From the NCBI GenBank assembly GCA_002841035.1, contig PHDR01000003.1, positions 1 to 23,558 of the forward strand: a stretch of 23,558 nt of DNA, in the 5' to 3' direction. Origin of the DNA: Bacteroidetes bacterium HGW-Bacteroidetes-12 (GTDB lineage Bacteria > Bacteroidota > Bacteroidia > Flavobacteriales_E > Vicingaceae). Shown piece after piece: positions 16,782 to 23,558 of this stretch. The translations under genes were made by a program, and so were the position numbers. Below the pieces are notes generated by a model. The model made no database searches, had not been told where the DNA came from, and saw only the letters and a list, made by a program, of their open reading frames with translations. Position 1 is the stretch's first letter, and each line of letters opens with the position of its first letter.

Positions 16782-17216
16782 TTATTTCTTCCCTGTGCTT
16801 CCAAACCCTCCTTCTCCTCGTTCTGTTTCGGCTAATTCTTCTACCAAAACCCATTCGGCTTGTTCGTGTTTGGCAATTACGAGTTGAGCTATTCGTTCAC
16901 CGTTTTCTATTACAAAAGGCGTGTTTGACAAATTCACTAATATTACGCCAATTTCTCCTCTATAATCGGCATCAATGGTTCCTGGAGAATTTAATACGGT
17001 TACTCCATTTTTGAAAGCTAAACCACTTCTTGGCCTAACTTGAGCTTCATATCCTATGGGTAATTCGATGAATAAACCTGTTTTTACTAAAACTCTTTGT
17101 AGCGAATTAATAGTTATTGAAGCATCTATATTTGCTCTTAAATCTAATCCCGCAGAGGCTGAAGTAGCATATTCAGGTAGAGCATGTTTTGACTTATTTA
17201 CAATTTTTATTTTCAT
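16782..17216 (-). CDS. dut: dUTP diphosphatase
   Basis: 144 residues, the normal size of a homotrimeric dUTPase. All five motifs are intact: I SAGLDLRA, II RPRSGLA, III GTIDADYRGEIGV (with the catalytic-water aspartate), IV NGERIAQLVI and V RGEGGFGSTGKK. It hydrolyses dUTP to dUMP and pyrophosphate, limiting uracil incorporation and supplying dUMP for dTTP synthesis. In this context the dTTP link could matter if the nearby nucleotidyltransferase makes dTDP-sugars, but that is speculation. The gene is flanked on both sides by period-7 repeats. The bases before its ATG are a run of T on the plus strand (A-rich leader). Confidence 0.98.
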   Translation of the reverse strand: MKIKIVNKSKHALPEYATSASAGLDLRANIDASITINSLQRVLVKTGLFIELPIGYEAQVRPRSGLAFKNGVTVLNSPGTIDADYRGEIGVILVNLSNTPFVIENGERIAQLVIAKHEQAEWVLVEELAETERGEGGFGSTGKK

Positions 17217-17224
17217 TTTTTTTT

Positions 17225-17293
17225 AGGTTTCGAGCTTGAGGTTTCGAGTTTAAAGTTTTTTTATTGACTGAAAACTGAAGACTGTGAACTTTT
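17225..17293. repeat. Two adjacent degenerate 7-bp repeat arrays
   Basis: 17225-17259 reads as five heptamers (AGGTTTC, GAGCTTG, AGGTTTC, GAGTTTA, AAGTTTT). 17266-17293 reads as four more of a different type (GACTGAA, AACTGAA, GACTGTG, AACTTTT). Together they nearly fill the 84-bp gap between the flippase stop and the dut start. Confidence 0.7.
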
Positions 17294-17300
17294 TAAGCGA

Positions 17301-18791
17301 CTAAATTACCACTTTTTTTATTCTTTCGTTCCAATAAACAAAACCTAAAAAGGCAAAAATTAACAAGCTATGAACAATGTGTTTGATATAAAAATTAGTG
17401 ATAGAAAATTGTGTTGTTGCAAAATAAATCGCTAAAACCAACCCTAAATACAAGGCTATTTTGTAATAATTGTATTTTATTGGATAATAATTGTTTCCTA
17501 AAATAAAAGAAACAACGCACATGGAAGTATAACAAATTAATGTTGCCCAAGCAGAGCCAACGTAACCAAATACAGGAATCCAGATGTAGTTTAAAAGTAC
17601 GGTAATAAAAGCACCAAAAATTCCGATATAGGCTCCAAATTTTGTTTTTCCGCTGAGTTTATACCAAATAGATTGGTTGTAGTAAATGCCTAAACTAATG
17701 TTGGCAAACAACAATATTGGCACAACTTTTAATCCTTCCCAATAGGCTTCGTTAGGTATAAAATATTTTACAATATCAATATACAACATCACACCTAAAA
17801 AAATAGTAGCACAAATAATAACAAAATAGGTCATTATTTTAGCGTAAGTTTCTTTGGCATTTTTTTCTTTTTCTTGAGCAAAAAAGAAGGGTTCGGCAGC
17901 ATAACGAAATGCTTGTATAAATAAGGTAATTATAATAGAAACTTTGTAGCTTGCTCCATAAATACCTATTTGCGTCATGGTTGCGAGCTCGCCTTTGGTT
18001 TCAAACAACATTCGTTTAAGCATAATTCTATCAATGGTTTCGTTTACAATTCCTGCTAAGCCAAAAATTAGAAGCGGCAACGCATACACAAACATTTTTT
18101 TAAGCAATTCTATTTCTATCGAAAAGCGAGCAACCAACATATCGGGCAGCAACAAAATAAACTTAACAATACTTGCAATAAGGTTGGCAATAAAAACGTA
18201 GCCTACGCCAATTTCGGGGTTGTAAAAAGTTTGGATGAGCCAATTGGTTTGTCCCGCTTTATACATAGGTAAACAATAGGCTAAAAAGAAAAGGTTTAAC
18301 CCAATGTTTACGCCAATGTTGGCAAAGTTGATGGCTGCAAATTTTATGGGTTTGTTATCAGCCCTAAGTTTTGCCATGGGTATAGAAGATACTGCATCTA
18401 AACCGACAATAAGGGCAAACCAAGTTACAAATTCTTTGTTATTAGGATATTTTAACCAGTTTGCAATGGACTGGTCGAATAAAAAGGCAAAAACGATAAA
18501 TATAAATGAGGTAGCAAAAAGGGAATAAATAATGGTAGAATATACTTTTTTGCTATCGTGTTCTTGAAGAGTGGAAAATCGAAAAAAAGCAGTTTCCATT
18601 CCGTAGGTTAGAAAAACAACTAAAAAAGCCACATACGAATACATTTCGGTAATAATTCCGTATTGGTCGGGCGTAAATTTTGCCATTCCGATATAAATAG
18701 GCACCAAAAACCAATTAAGCAGACGTCCAACTATGCTTGTAAGCCCATAAATGGCTGTTTGTGAGGCTAATTTTTTAAGTGGGCTGCTCAT
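17301..18791 (-). CDS. Oligosaccharide/lipid flippase, MOP superfamily (Wzx-like)
   Basis: 496 residues from the ATG at 18791. A longer reading from 18827 adds a dozen residues including PQTLNLKPT, which is simply the translation of the adjacent heptamer repeat, so I reject it. The sequence from KKLASQTAIYGLTSIVGRLLNWFLVPIYI is typical of polysaccharide-biosynthesis flippases. About 12-14 hydrophobic helices span the length, with charged cytoplasmic loops such as RFSTLQEHDSKKV and AQEKEKNAKETYAK. It would move lipid-linked oligosaccharide across the inner membrane for O-antigen, capsule or similar glycan. It is the most upstream gene of the 9-19 kb envelope block and is separated from dut by a repeat-filled gap. 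Confidence 0.88.
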   Translation of the reverse strand: MSSPLKKLASQTAIYGLTSIVGRLLNWFLVPIYIGMAKFTPDQYGIITEMYSYVAFLVVFLTYGMETAFFRFSTLQEHDSKKVYSTIIYSLFATSFIFIVFAFLFDQSIANWLKYPNNKEFVTWFALIVGLDAVSSIPMAKLRADNKPIKFAAINFANIGVNIGLNLFFLAYCLPMYKAGQTNWLIQTFYNPEIGVGYVFIANLIASIVKFILLLPDMLVARFSIEIELLKKMFVYALPLLIFGLAGIVNETIDRIMLKRMLFETKGELATMTQIGIYGASYKVSIIITLFIQAFRYAAEPFFFAQEKEKNAKETYAKIMTYFVIICATIFLGVMLYIDIVKYFIPNEAYWEGLKVVPILLFANISLGIYYNQSIWYKLSGKTKFGAYIGIFGAFITVLLNYIWIPVFGYVGSAWATLICYTSMCVVSFILGNNYYPIKYNYYKIALYLGLVLAIYFATTQFSITNFYIKHIVHSLLIFAFLGFVYWNERIKKVVI

Positions 18792-18794
18792 AGT

Positions 18795-18821
18795 AGGTTT
18801 GAGGTTTAAGGTTTGAGGTTT
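18795..18821. repeat. Near-perfect 7-bp tandem repeat (AGGTTTR x4)
   Basis: AGGTTT begins at 18795, 18802, 18809 and 18816, exactly seven bases apart, with G, A, G between copies. It begins four bases upstream of the flippase ATG, so it would occupy the immediate 5' leader of that mRNA. Confidence 0.85.
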
Positions 18822-18901
18822 CCACACCTGCCATATTTATAGCAGCATAATATTGGGTTTATAACTATTGTATTTATTATTTTCACTCTATATCTAAAAT
18901 G

Positions 18902-19714
18902 TTATTTCACTGTTCGTATTTGAAAATTAAGACTATTAAACAGAAAACTATAAGCTAAGACTCCTTCATGGACATTTTCTATTTCTGTTTTTAAATAATT
19001 ATCTATTGCAAAATTTGAGTTTATAAAATATTGATTTTTTGAGCTATAAAAAATAGTTGTATAGAACTTTCTTACTCCTTTGAGAAGGTTTTCAACCTCT
19101 TCATCATAAATTTCCTCAGGTCTTTTAGTATTTAGTTGTTTTAAAAATGTGTTTAAATTGTCTTGAAAATCACTATATAATAATGCTGACACTTTAGGCA
19201 AGTGAAATATATAAAAAGTATCATTGGTATTTAAAATATAGTTAATTTTTATTTTATAATCAACCACTTTATTAGATCTACCAAAAAACAATTCATTTGA
19301 AAGTTCTTCTTCCCAATTCAATGAATCACAAATAGTGATTTTGAAATTCACATCATTTGTAATTTCATTTGCAACATCAACTAATTTATATTTTCTTAAA
19401 AAATCTTTAATCTTAATCTTATTATTTTTAATCACTTCGGATGAATCATCTGTGTTTATATAATTAGCAGCGTAAAAGTCACCTTCTTCAAACAAAATAG
19501 ACTGAAATATATTCATATTGAATTTATCATCAAGGTTTTCTTTATCATATAAATGCCAAACTTGTTTTTGAAAGTATGCATCTATAAAAAAATCAAAAGC
19601 TAAAACGTATTTACTATCAGATGAGAATAAAACAGTATCTATCGGTAACTTTTCTGTTTTTCCATAGAAAAAAGACGGAAGTAACAATAGGAAGTATGTA
19701 ATTACTGTTTTCAT
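18902..19714 (-). CDS. Hypothetical secreted protein
   Basis: 270 residues; I do not recognise a family. The N-terminus (MKTVITYFLLLLPSFFYG) looks like a signal peptide without a lipobox cysteine, suggesting periplasmic or extracellular location. The mature part is rich in N, D, K, F and Y, with no repeated motif and no obvious catalytic residues. A conserved-looking aromatic pattern is seen in KFYTTIFYSSKNQYFINSNFAIDNY. Genes on both sides are separated from it by repeat-bearing gaps (18828-18901 and 19715-19840), so it is probably transcribed alone. Codon use is AT-rich like its neighbours. It may be an accessory or lineage-specific gene. Confidence 0.65.
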   Translation of the reverse strand: MKTVITYFLLLLPSFFYGKTEKLPIDTVLFSSDSKYVLAFDFFIDAYFQKQVWHLYDKENLDDKFNMNIFQSILFEEGDFYAANYINTDDSSEVIKNNKIKIKDFLRKYKLVDVANEITNDVNFKITICDSLNWEEELSNELFFGRSNKVVDYKIKINYILNTNDTFYIFHLPKVSALLYSDFQDNLNTFLKQLNTKRPEEIYDEEVENLLKGVRKFYTTIFYSSKNQYFINSNFAIDNYLKTEIENVHEGVLAYSFLFNSLNFQIRTVK

Positions 19715-19775
19715 TTTTTATTTCATAAGATTAAGACTTGAAAATCAATTTAACCCTTAAGTATTATTCTTTACA

Positions 19776-19799
19776 CCCCCCCGCCCCTCTCAAGAGGGG
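19776..19799. repeat. C-run plus CCCCTCT/AGAGGGG hairpin element
   Basis: A run of seven C (19776-19782) is followed by CCCCTCT (19784-19790), CA, and AGAGGGG (19793-19799), a perfect 7-bp inverted repeat. It is strikingly GC-rich for this window. It lacks a T tract on either strand, so it is not a classical terminator. It lies between the crotonase stop and the hypothetical secreted gene. Confidence 0.7.
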
Positions 19800-19817
19800 A
19801 AACCACCGCACATTTCC

Positions 19818-19845
19818 AACTTCAAACCTCAAACGTTGAACTATT
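19818..19845. repeat. 7-bp AAC repeat array at the crotonase 3' end
   Basis: AAC begins at 19818, 19825, 19832 and 19839, giving AACTTCA, AACCTCA, AACGTTG and AACTATT. The last unit includes the crotonase stop codon (19841-19843). Confidence 0.65.
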
Positions 19846-20617
19846 TAAAAGCTGGCTTTCTTTTTTCCATAAAAGCCGTTGTTCCTTCAATAAAATCAGG
19901 AGTGCCGAAGCATATACCAAATTCTGTAATTTCTGTTTCGTAGCCATTTACACCGTCTTTAAAACCAGCATTCACCGCTTTTATTGCACTTGCAATGGCT
20001 GTTGAAGAATTGAAAGCAATTTTTTGAGCAATTTTTTGGCACGTTGGCAAAAGTTCTTCTTGTGTAACTACTTGGTTTACTAAACCAATGTTGGCAGCTT
20101 CTTCAGCAGAAATCATTTTGGCAGTCATTATCATTTCCATGGCTCTGCCTTTTCCTGCCAATTGGGCTAATCGCTGTGTGCCGCCATAACCAGGAATAAC
20201 GCCTAAGGTAACTTCTGGCAATCCTAATTTGGCATTATCAGAAGCTATTCTAAAATGGCAACTCATTGCTAATTCTAATCCGCCACCTAATGCAAAACCA
20301 TTAACAGCAGCAATTACAGGAGTGGTTAAATTTTCTACTAAATCAAATAATTTTTGGTGACCTTCAGCGGATAATTTTTTTCCTTCTTCCACATCAAATT
20401 GGTAAAACTCTTTGATGTCTGCACCGGCAACAAAGGCTTTTTCGCCAGAACCAGTAATTATGATTACCCTAACATTTTTATCTGCTTCCAATGCTTTAAA
20501 AGCACTGCTCAACTCCGCTATTGTAGCTGAATTTAAAGCATTTAATTGATCAGGTCTATTAATAGTTACCTGTGCAATGTTGTTTTCTTGAGTTACTAAA
20601 ATAGTATTGTAGTCCAT
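19841..20617 (-). CDS. Enoyl-CoA hydratase / crotonase-family protein
   Basis: 258 residues, standard crotonase length. The CoA and oxyanion-hole segments are AFVAGADIKEF and VNGFALGGGLELAMSC. Both catalytic glutamates of true hydratases are present: E115 in GGGLELA and E135 in LGLPEVTLGVIPGYGGTQRL. It should hydrate short- or medium-chain trans-2-enoyl-CoA (or dehydrate 3-hydroxyacyl-CoA) in the cytoplasm, in fatty-acid or amino-acid breakdown. Chain-length preference cannot be read. No other beta-oxidation gene is adjacent. A candidate promoter lies about 85 bp upstream, with a GAT repeat in the leader. Confidence 0.95.
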   Translation of the reverse strand: MDYNTILVTQENNIAQVTINRPDQLNALNSATIAELSSAFKALEADKNVRVIIITGSGEKAFVAGADIKEFYQFDVEEGKKLSAEGHQKLFDLVENLTTPVIAAVNGFALGGGLELAMSCHFRIASDNAKLGLPEVTLGVIPGYGGTQRLAQLAGKGRAMEMIMTAKMISAEEAANIGLVNQVVTQEELLPTCQKIAQKIAFNSSTAIASAIKAVNAGFKDGVNGYETEITEFGICFGTPDFIEGTTAFMEKRKPAFK

Positions 20618-20636
20618 GAGAGCTTATTTTTAATAG

Positions 20637-20678
20637 AACGCAGATAACACGGATATAATACCGATTATCGCTGATTAG
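20637..20678. repeat. GAT array with ~10-bp spacing
   Basis: GAT begins at 20643, 20652, 20663 and 20673 (spacings 9, 11, 10), each preceded by a C-containing unit (CAGAT, CGGAT, CCGAT, CTGAT). The spacing is close to one DNA helical turn. It lies 20 bp upstream of the crotonase ATG. Confidence 0.6.
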
Positions 20679-20699
20679 TTGCCAATTTATTTAAAAAAA

Positions 20700-20735
20700 C
20701 AAATGTAGCTAAAAATTAGTAAACGAATAAACAAA
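20700..20735 (-). promoter_or_regulatory. Possible promoter of the crotonase gene
   Basis: On the minus strand TACATTTG (20707-20700) is an exact TAnnTTTG box. TTTG (20735-20732) lies upstream with a 24-base spacer, slightly longer than usual. The start point would be near 20693, so the GAT array would lie in the 5' leader. Confidence 0.4.
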
Positions 20736-20777
20736 AACAACAGGTGGTTTTGAGGTAAGAAGCGGTGAAATGAAAAA

Positions 20778-21416
20778 TTATTCTCCAAGAGAGATATGTC
20801 GATGGGTATTTTCATTTATGGTTAACAATTCTAATGCAAAAATTAATCGCAACTCTCCATCTCGTATATCTCCATTAGAATTCTCTTTATAGTCAAATAA
20901 TAAACTATAACTATATGCAAACAATGGAAAATCTCCCGAATTAAGTACTGCATTTGTATAGTACTCTATTTTTTTATTGTTTTTAGATAATTTTTGAAGA
21001 AGTCTAACATATTTACCTTGGGTATTTACTGATAATGATTCGTAAGGAATAGGCTCTTCAAATTTAACCCCCGAATAAGACATATAAGCTCTAGATTTAG
21101 ATGCCTCCCATATTTCATTAAAAGTAGAATTGCTTATCGATTTTATTAATTTTCTTTGTTCATTAATATCAATTTTATTTACAATGACTTCAAAGCCACC
21201 TTCTGAAACAATTGATTTAACAACAGCTTCATAATCTTGTTTAAAATTAGCCTCTGAACTAATAATTTTAGACTCAAAAAACTCTACCATCTTAATAACC
21301 TCCTGTTTTTCTGAATTTGTAAATTCACTCTTATTCAAAACATCAGTAAGCGTTTTGTTGTTTTTACAAGAGAAAAACAAGCTACAAAGAATTAGTATGT
21401 ACAAAATATTTTTCAT
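20778..21416 (-). CDS. Hypothetical lipoprotein
   Basis: 212 residues from the ATG at 21416. A longer reading from 21458 would place 14 residues ahead of the signal sequence and overlap the MFS gene, so the shorter start is preferred. The signal sequence ends SLFFSC with C17 as the probable lipidated residue. The mature protein is mostly helical in appearance, rich in K, E, N and S, with segments EKQEVIKMVEFFESKI and YVRLLQKLSKNNKKIEYYT; I recognise no family or catalytic motif. It follows the MFS transporter gene after 34 bp and may share its transcript. No acidic surface-export signal directly follows the cysteine, so a periplasmic orientation is likely. Confidence 0.65.
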   Translation of the reverse strand: MKNILYILILCSLFFSCKNNKTLTDVLNKSEFTNSEKQEVIKMVEFFESKIISSEANFKQDYEAVVKSIVSEGGFEVIVNKIDINEQRKLIKSISNSTFNEIWEASKSRAYMSYSGVKFEEPIPYESLSVNTQGKYVRLLQKLSKNNKKIEYYTNAVLNSGDFPLFAYSYSLLFDYKENSNGDIRDGELRLIFALELLTINENTHRHISLGE

Positions 21417-21450
21417 GTGATAAATGTAAGAAATTTTAAAATTCAAAAGA

Positions 21451-22713
21451 TTACACATCCATGTTGTCCGCCAAGTCCTTTTCTAAATCGAGTTTTCTCA
21501 ATTTTGGGAATTTTATAGTTGTATAAAGCACCACCAACAACGTCATGCTACCACCAAAAACAACCGAAGCAACTGTCCCCATTAATTTAGCCGCAACACC
21601 GCTTTCAAAAGCTCCAAGCTCATTAGAAGAGCCTACAAAAATGGAATTTACTGATGAAACTCTGCCTCGCATATTATCGGGCGTTTTTAACTGTAAGATG
21701 GTTTGCCTAATTACGACAGAAACTCCATCAAAAACACCACTTATAAACAAGGCTAACACAGACAACCAAAACCAAGTAGATAATCCAAAAACAATGATAC
21801 ACAATCCAAATCCTGCAATAGCTACAAGTAATTTTATTCCTGCGTTTTTTGTTAATGGAAAATAGGCAACGGCAATAAGGGTTATAAAAGAACCAATTGC
21901 TGGAGAAGCTCTCAGTACACCAAATCCTTGCGAACCAACATGTAAAATATCTTGAGCAAAAATGGGCAAAAGAGCAATGGCACCGCCAAAAAGCACAGCC
22001 ACCATATCTAGGGTAATAGCTCCTAATATTACTCTGGTGTTAAAAACAAACTTCAAGCCTTCTTTCAAACTCTCAAAAATAGGTTCTCCAATTTTTGGAT
22101 TTAAAATGGGTTTTACTTTTATTAAAGACAAAAACAACATCGATAAAGTAGCAAAACCGAAAATGATAAACATGGAACCATGCACGCCAAACCAAACAAT
22201 GGCAAATCCTGCTAATGCTGGGCCTAATACAGATGCCATTTGCCAAACCGAACTACTCCAAGTAGCAGCATTAGCGTAGGTTTTTTTTGGAATAAGTAAA
22301 GAAAACAATGAAAATATGGTAGGACTAATAAACGACCGCACAATCCCCCCGAAAAATACCAATCCATAGGTTGCCCAAACAATGTATTGGGTAGTGTAAT
22401 TTTCAATTACTTTCGGTAAAGTGATAATGAACAAACCAAAACTAATTAGCATAAAGCCTGAAATGCAGAGCATCAACAGTTTTCGTTTTTCTTTTTGATC
22501 GACAATATGACCAGCAAAAAGTGCGAAAGAAATAGCAGGAATTACCTCCATTAACCCAATAATCCCTAAAGCTAATGGATCTTTAGTTAACGAATAGACT
22601 TGCCATTCAATGACTACAAATTGCATGGTCCAGGCAAAAACTAGGGCAAAACGTAAGAGTAAGAACAGATTAAATTCTTTGTATCGAAGTGCTTCGTAGG
22701 GGTCTTTAGTCAT
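21451..22713 (-). CDS. MFS transporter (EntS/MFS_3-like)
   Basis: 420 residues with about twelve hydrophobic helices. Motif A of the major facilitator superfamily is present in the loop after the second helix: GHIVDQKEKRKLL. A second signature, LKTPDNMRGRVSSVNSIFVGSSNELGAFESG, in the C-terminal half is typical of the EntS-like/MFS_3 group. These are proton-coupled inner-membrane exporters for small molecules such as siderophores or drugs. The substrate is unknown here; no siderophore synthesis genes are nearby. It starts 29 bp after the DUF5777 gene, with an inverted repeat in the gap, and is followed by a hypothetical lipoprotein gene. Confidence 0.93.
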   Translation of the reverse strand: MTKDPYEALRYKEFNLFLLLRFALVFAWTMQFVVIEWQVYSLTKDPLALGIIGLMEVIPAISFALFAGHIVDQKEKRKLLMLCISGFMLISFGLFIITLPKVIENYTTQYIVWATYGLVFFGGIVRSFISPTIFSLFSLLIPKKTYANAATWSSSVWQMASVLGPALAGFAIVWFGVHGSMFIIFGFATLSMLFLSLIKVKPILNPKIGEPIFESLKEGLKFVFNTRVILGAITLDMVAVLFGGAIALLPIFAQDILHVGSQGFGVLRASPAIGSFITLIAVAYFPLTKNAGIKLLVAIAGFGLCIIVFGLSTWFWLSVLALFISGVFDGVSVVIRQTILQLKTPDNMRGRVSSVNSIFVGSSNELGAFESGVAAKLMGTVASVVFGGSMTLLVVLYTTIKFPKLRKLDLEKDLADNMDV

Positions 22714-22723
22714 TTAAAAAGAA

Positions 22724-22740
22724 AACTTTGGACAAAGTTA
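22724..22740 (-). promoter_or_regulatory. Inverted repeat overlapping a TAnnTTTG box
   Basis: AACTTTG (22724-22730) and CAAAGTT (22733-22739) form a perfect 7-bp inverted repeat with a 2-base spacer. On the minus strand it is followed by TTTTC and a T run, like a weak terminator for the DUF5777 gene. Its first arm also contains TAACTTTG (22740-22733), an exact -7 box for the MFS gene, although no good -33 TTTG is seen upstream. It could be a terminator, a promoter with an operator, or both. Confidence 0.4.
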
Positions 22741-22742
22741 AC

Positions 22743-23558
22743 TTAAAAACTAAACACACGTGAAATATTGAAGCCTAGTTTATATTCACCTTTATCCCAA
22801 GCAGAATTGGTATGTGGAATAAAATTATTTTCAATTATTCCAGCAGAATTGGTAACATTAACCATAAAAACATGCCCTCCTGTTTCTATTTCTACTCCCA
22901 AACCCAACGCATCATAAAAATTGTTTTTGCTATCTCTAAATTCAGAAAAAGTATAAAAATAATCAACCACAAAAGCCATTCTTTTTGTAACTTTAAATCT
23001 TCCAGCTAAGCCTAACGCAAATAAATCATTTTTATCTACAGAACCATTCGTGGGGTGAATATTTCTTTGGTCAACTAAGTTTCTGTGAACTAATGTAGGC
23101 AATACTTCGAGCGAAATAGAATTATTGAGTTTACTTGCAATAATAAGTTGGTGTACATAAGACAATCGATTAACAAACGCATCATCTTTAATTTTTGCTA
23201 CTGCTGTAATTGCAATGTTGGTATAATAAGCAGCTGAAATAGGCATTCTTCCTGCTTTTTGTTCTAAAAAACGATATTTTAAGTTCCAATCATATTGTTC
23301 TTGTATTTTACTTCTACCAAAACCTATACTGATTTTATCGGTTAAGCCATAATCAAAAGAAAAGCGAATGTTGGCGGCATTATCTAATCCCCAATAAGTA
23401 TGAAATCCTTCGGATTCTCCTATTTCCATGTCGCCAAAACGATGCGTAATATTAAATGCCAACGTGCTCTTTTTAGTGGTTTCAATGGTGTTTGCATTGA
23501 TAAGCTTAATATCCTTAAAAGTTGAGGAAACTTTTTTAGAAGTTGTTTCTTGGTTTAC
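22743..23558 (-). CDS. DUF5777-family beta-barrel protein, C-terminal part (5' truncated)
   Basis: The frame stays open to the last base of the window, so the start and signal peptide lie outside; 271 residues are visible. A TTG at 23462 is internal and not a real start, because the family-typical TFKDIKLINANTIET stretch precedes it. The HRFGDM motif, ANIRFSFDYGLTDKISIGFGRS and LKYRFLEQ match DUF5777 as I know it. Alternating hydrophobic strands and a C-terminal aromatic residue (RVFSF) fit an outer-membrane beta-barrel. Function is not established. In Bacteroidota, members often sit near haem/cytochrome or YceI-like genes, but nothing of that kind is visible here. Confidence 0.85.
   Translation of the reverse strand, partial: VNQETTSKKVSSTFKDIKLINANTIETTKKSTLAFNITHRFGDMEIGESEGFHTYWGLDNAANIRFSFDYGLTDKISIGFGRSKIQEQYDWNLKYRFLEQKAGRMPISAAYYTNIAITAVAKIKDDAFVNRLSYVHQLIIASKLNNSISLEVLPTLVHRNLVDQRNIHPTNGSVDKNDLFALGLAGRFKVTKRMAFVVDYFYTFSEFRDSKNNFYDALGLGVEIETGGHVFMVNVTNSAGIIENNFIPHTNSAWDKGEYKLGFNISRVFSF

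Noticed and set aside
16782..17216. dUTPase as a sign of a prophage
   Set aside because: No integrase, terminase, capsid or tail genes are present, and dut lies in line with cellular envelope genes.
18792..18827. N-terminal extension of the flippase (PQTLNLKPT)
   Set aside because: It is the translation of the AGGTTTR repeat on the minus strand; the conserved flippase sequence begins just after the ATG at 18791.
17225..19845. Heptamer arrays as CRISPR or minisatellite-type arrays
   Set aside because: Units are only 7 bases, with no longer repeats or unique spacers of constant length and no cas genes. They are short degenerate periodic tracts.
23460..23462. TTG at 23462 as the start of the DUF5777 protein
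   Set aside because: The frame continues without a stop to the window edge, and the upstream residues fit the family.

Overview
The window is AT-rich, densely packed chromosomal DNA from a member of the Bacteroidota, most likely order Flavobacteriales or a close relative. The evidence is a C-terminal type IX secretion (T9SS) sorting domain, a GSCFA-domain protein, DUF4292, DUF5777 and DUF3843-like proteins, a CarboxypepD_reg/TonB-plug protein, relaxed lipoboxes of the form FFSC or LFSC, and matches to the Bacteroidota promoter box TAnnTTTG. I see no rRNA, tRNA, CRISPR array, transposase or phage module. No gene-free stretch exceeds 300 bases; the longest is about 160.

Layout. 1-1629 (+) is the 3' end of a large T9SS-secreted PKD protein. 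1616-5646 (-) is a tight run transcribed as: barrel-less CarboxypepD_reg/TonB-plug protein, ECF sigma factor, zinc-finger anti-sigma factor with a large periplasmic TPR part, and a class V aminotransferase-fold enzyme. 5796-9207 (+) holds an M13 metallopeptidase lipoprotein, a strong hairpin terminator, and bioA. 9209-18791 (-) is a cell-envelope block, transcribed as flippase, dUTPase, DUF3843-like protein, sugar-phosphate nucleotidyltransferase, TPR lipoprotein, DUF4292 lipoprotein, EnvC-like protein with a degenerate LytM domain, and GSCFA protein. From the nucleotidyltransferase to GSCFA, gaps are 6 bp or less, or the genes overlap. 18902-23558 (-) is looser: an orphan secreted protein, a crotonase, an orphan lipoprotein, an MFS transporter and the 3' part of a DUF5777 beta-barrel protein.

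How the genes work together. The sigma/anti-sigma pair looks like an envelope-sensing switch whose operon also encodes a free-standing TonB-plug-like protein, which is the best candidate here for an uncharacterised signalling module. The 9.2-14.9 kb block combines a sugar-nucleotide enzyme, a periplasmic TPR lipoprotein, a LolA/LolB-like lipoprotein and an amidase-activator-like protein, which suggests coordinated outer-membrane and peptidoglycan assembly.

Non-coding structure. Intergenic gaps from about 16.7 to 20.7 kb, and one at 4.24 kb, carry short degenerate arrays with a period of 7 (locally 8) bases, a CCCC/GGGG hairpin element, and a GAT array with roughly 10-base spacing. These are the main signal in the window not explained by genes.
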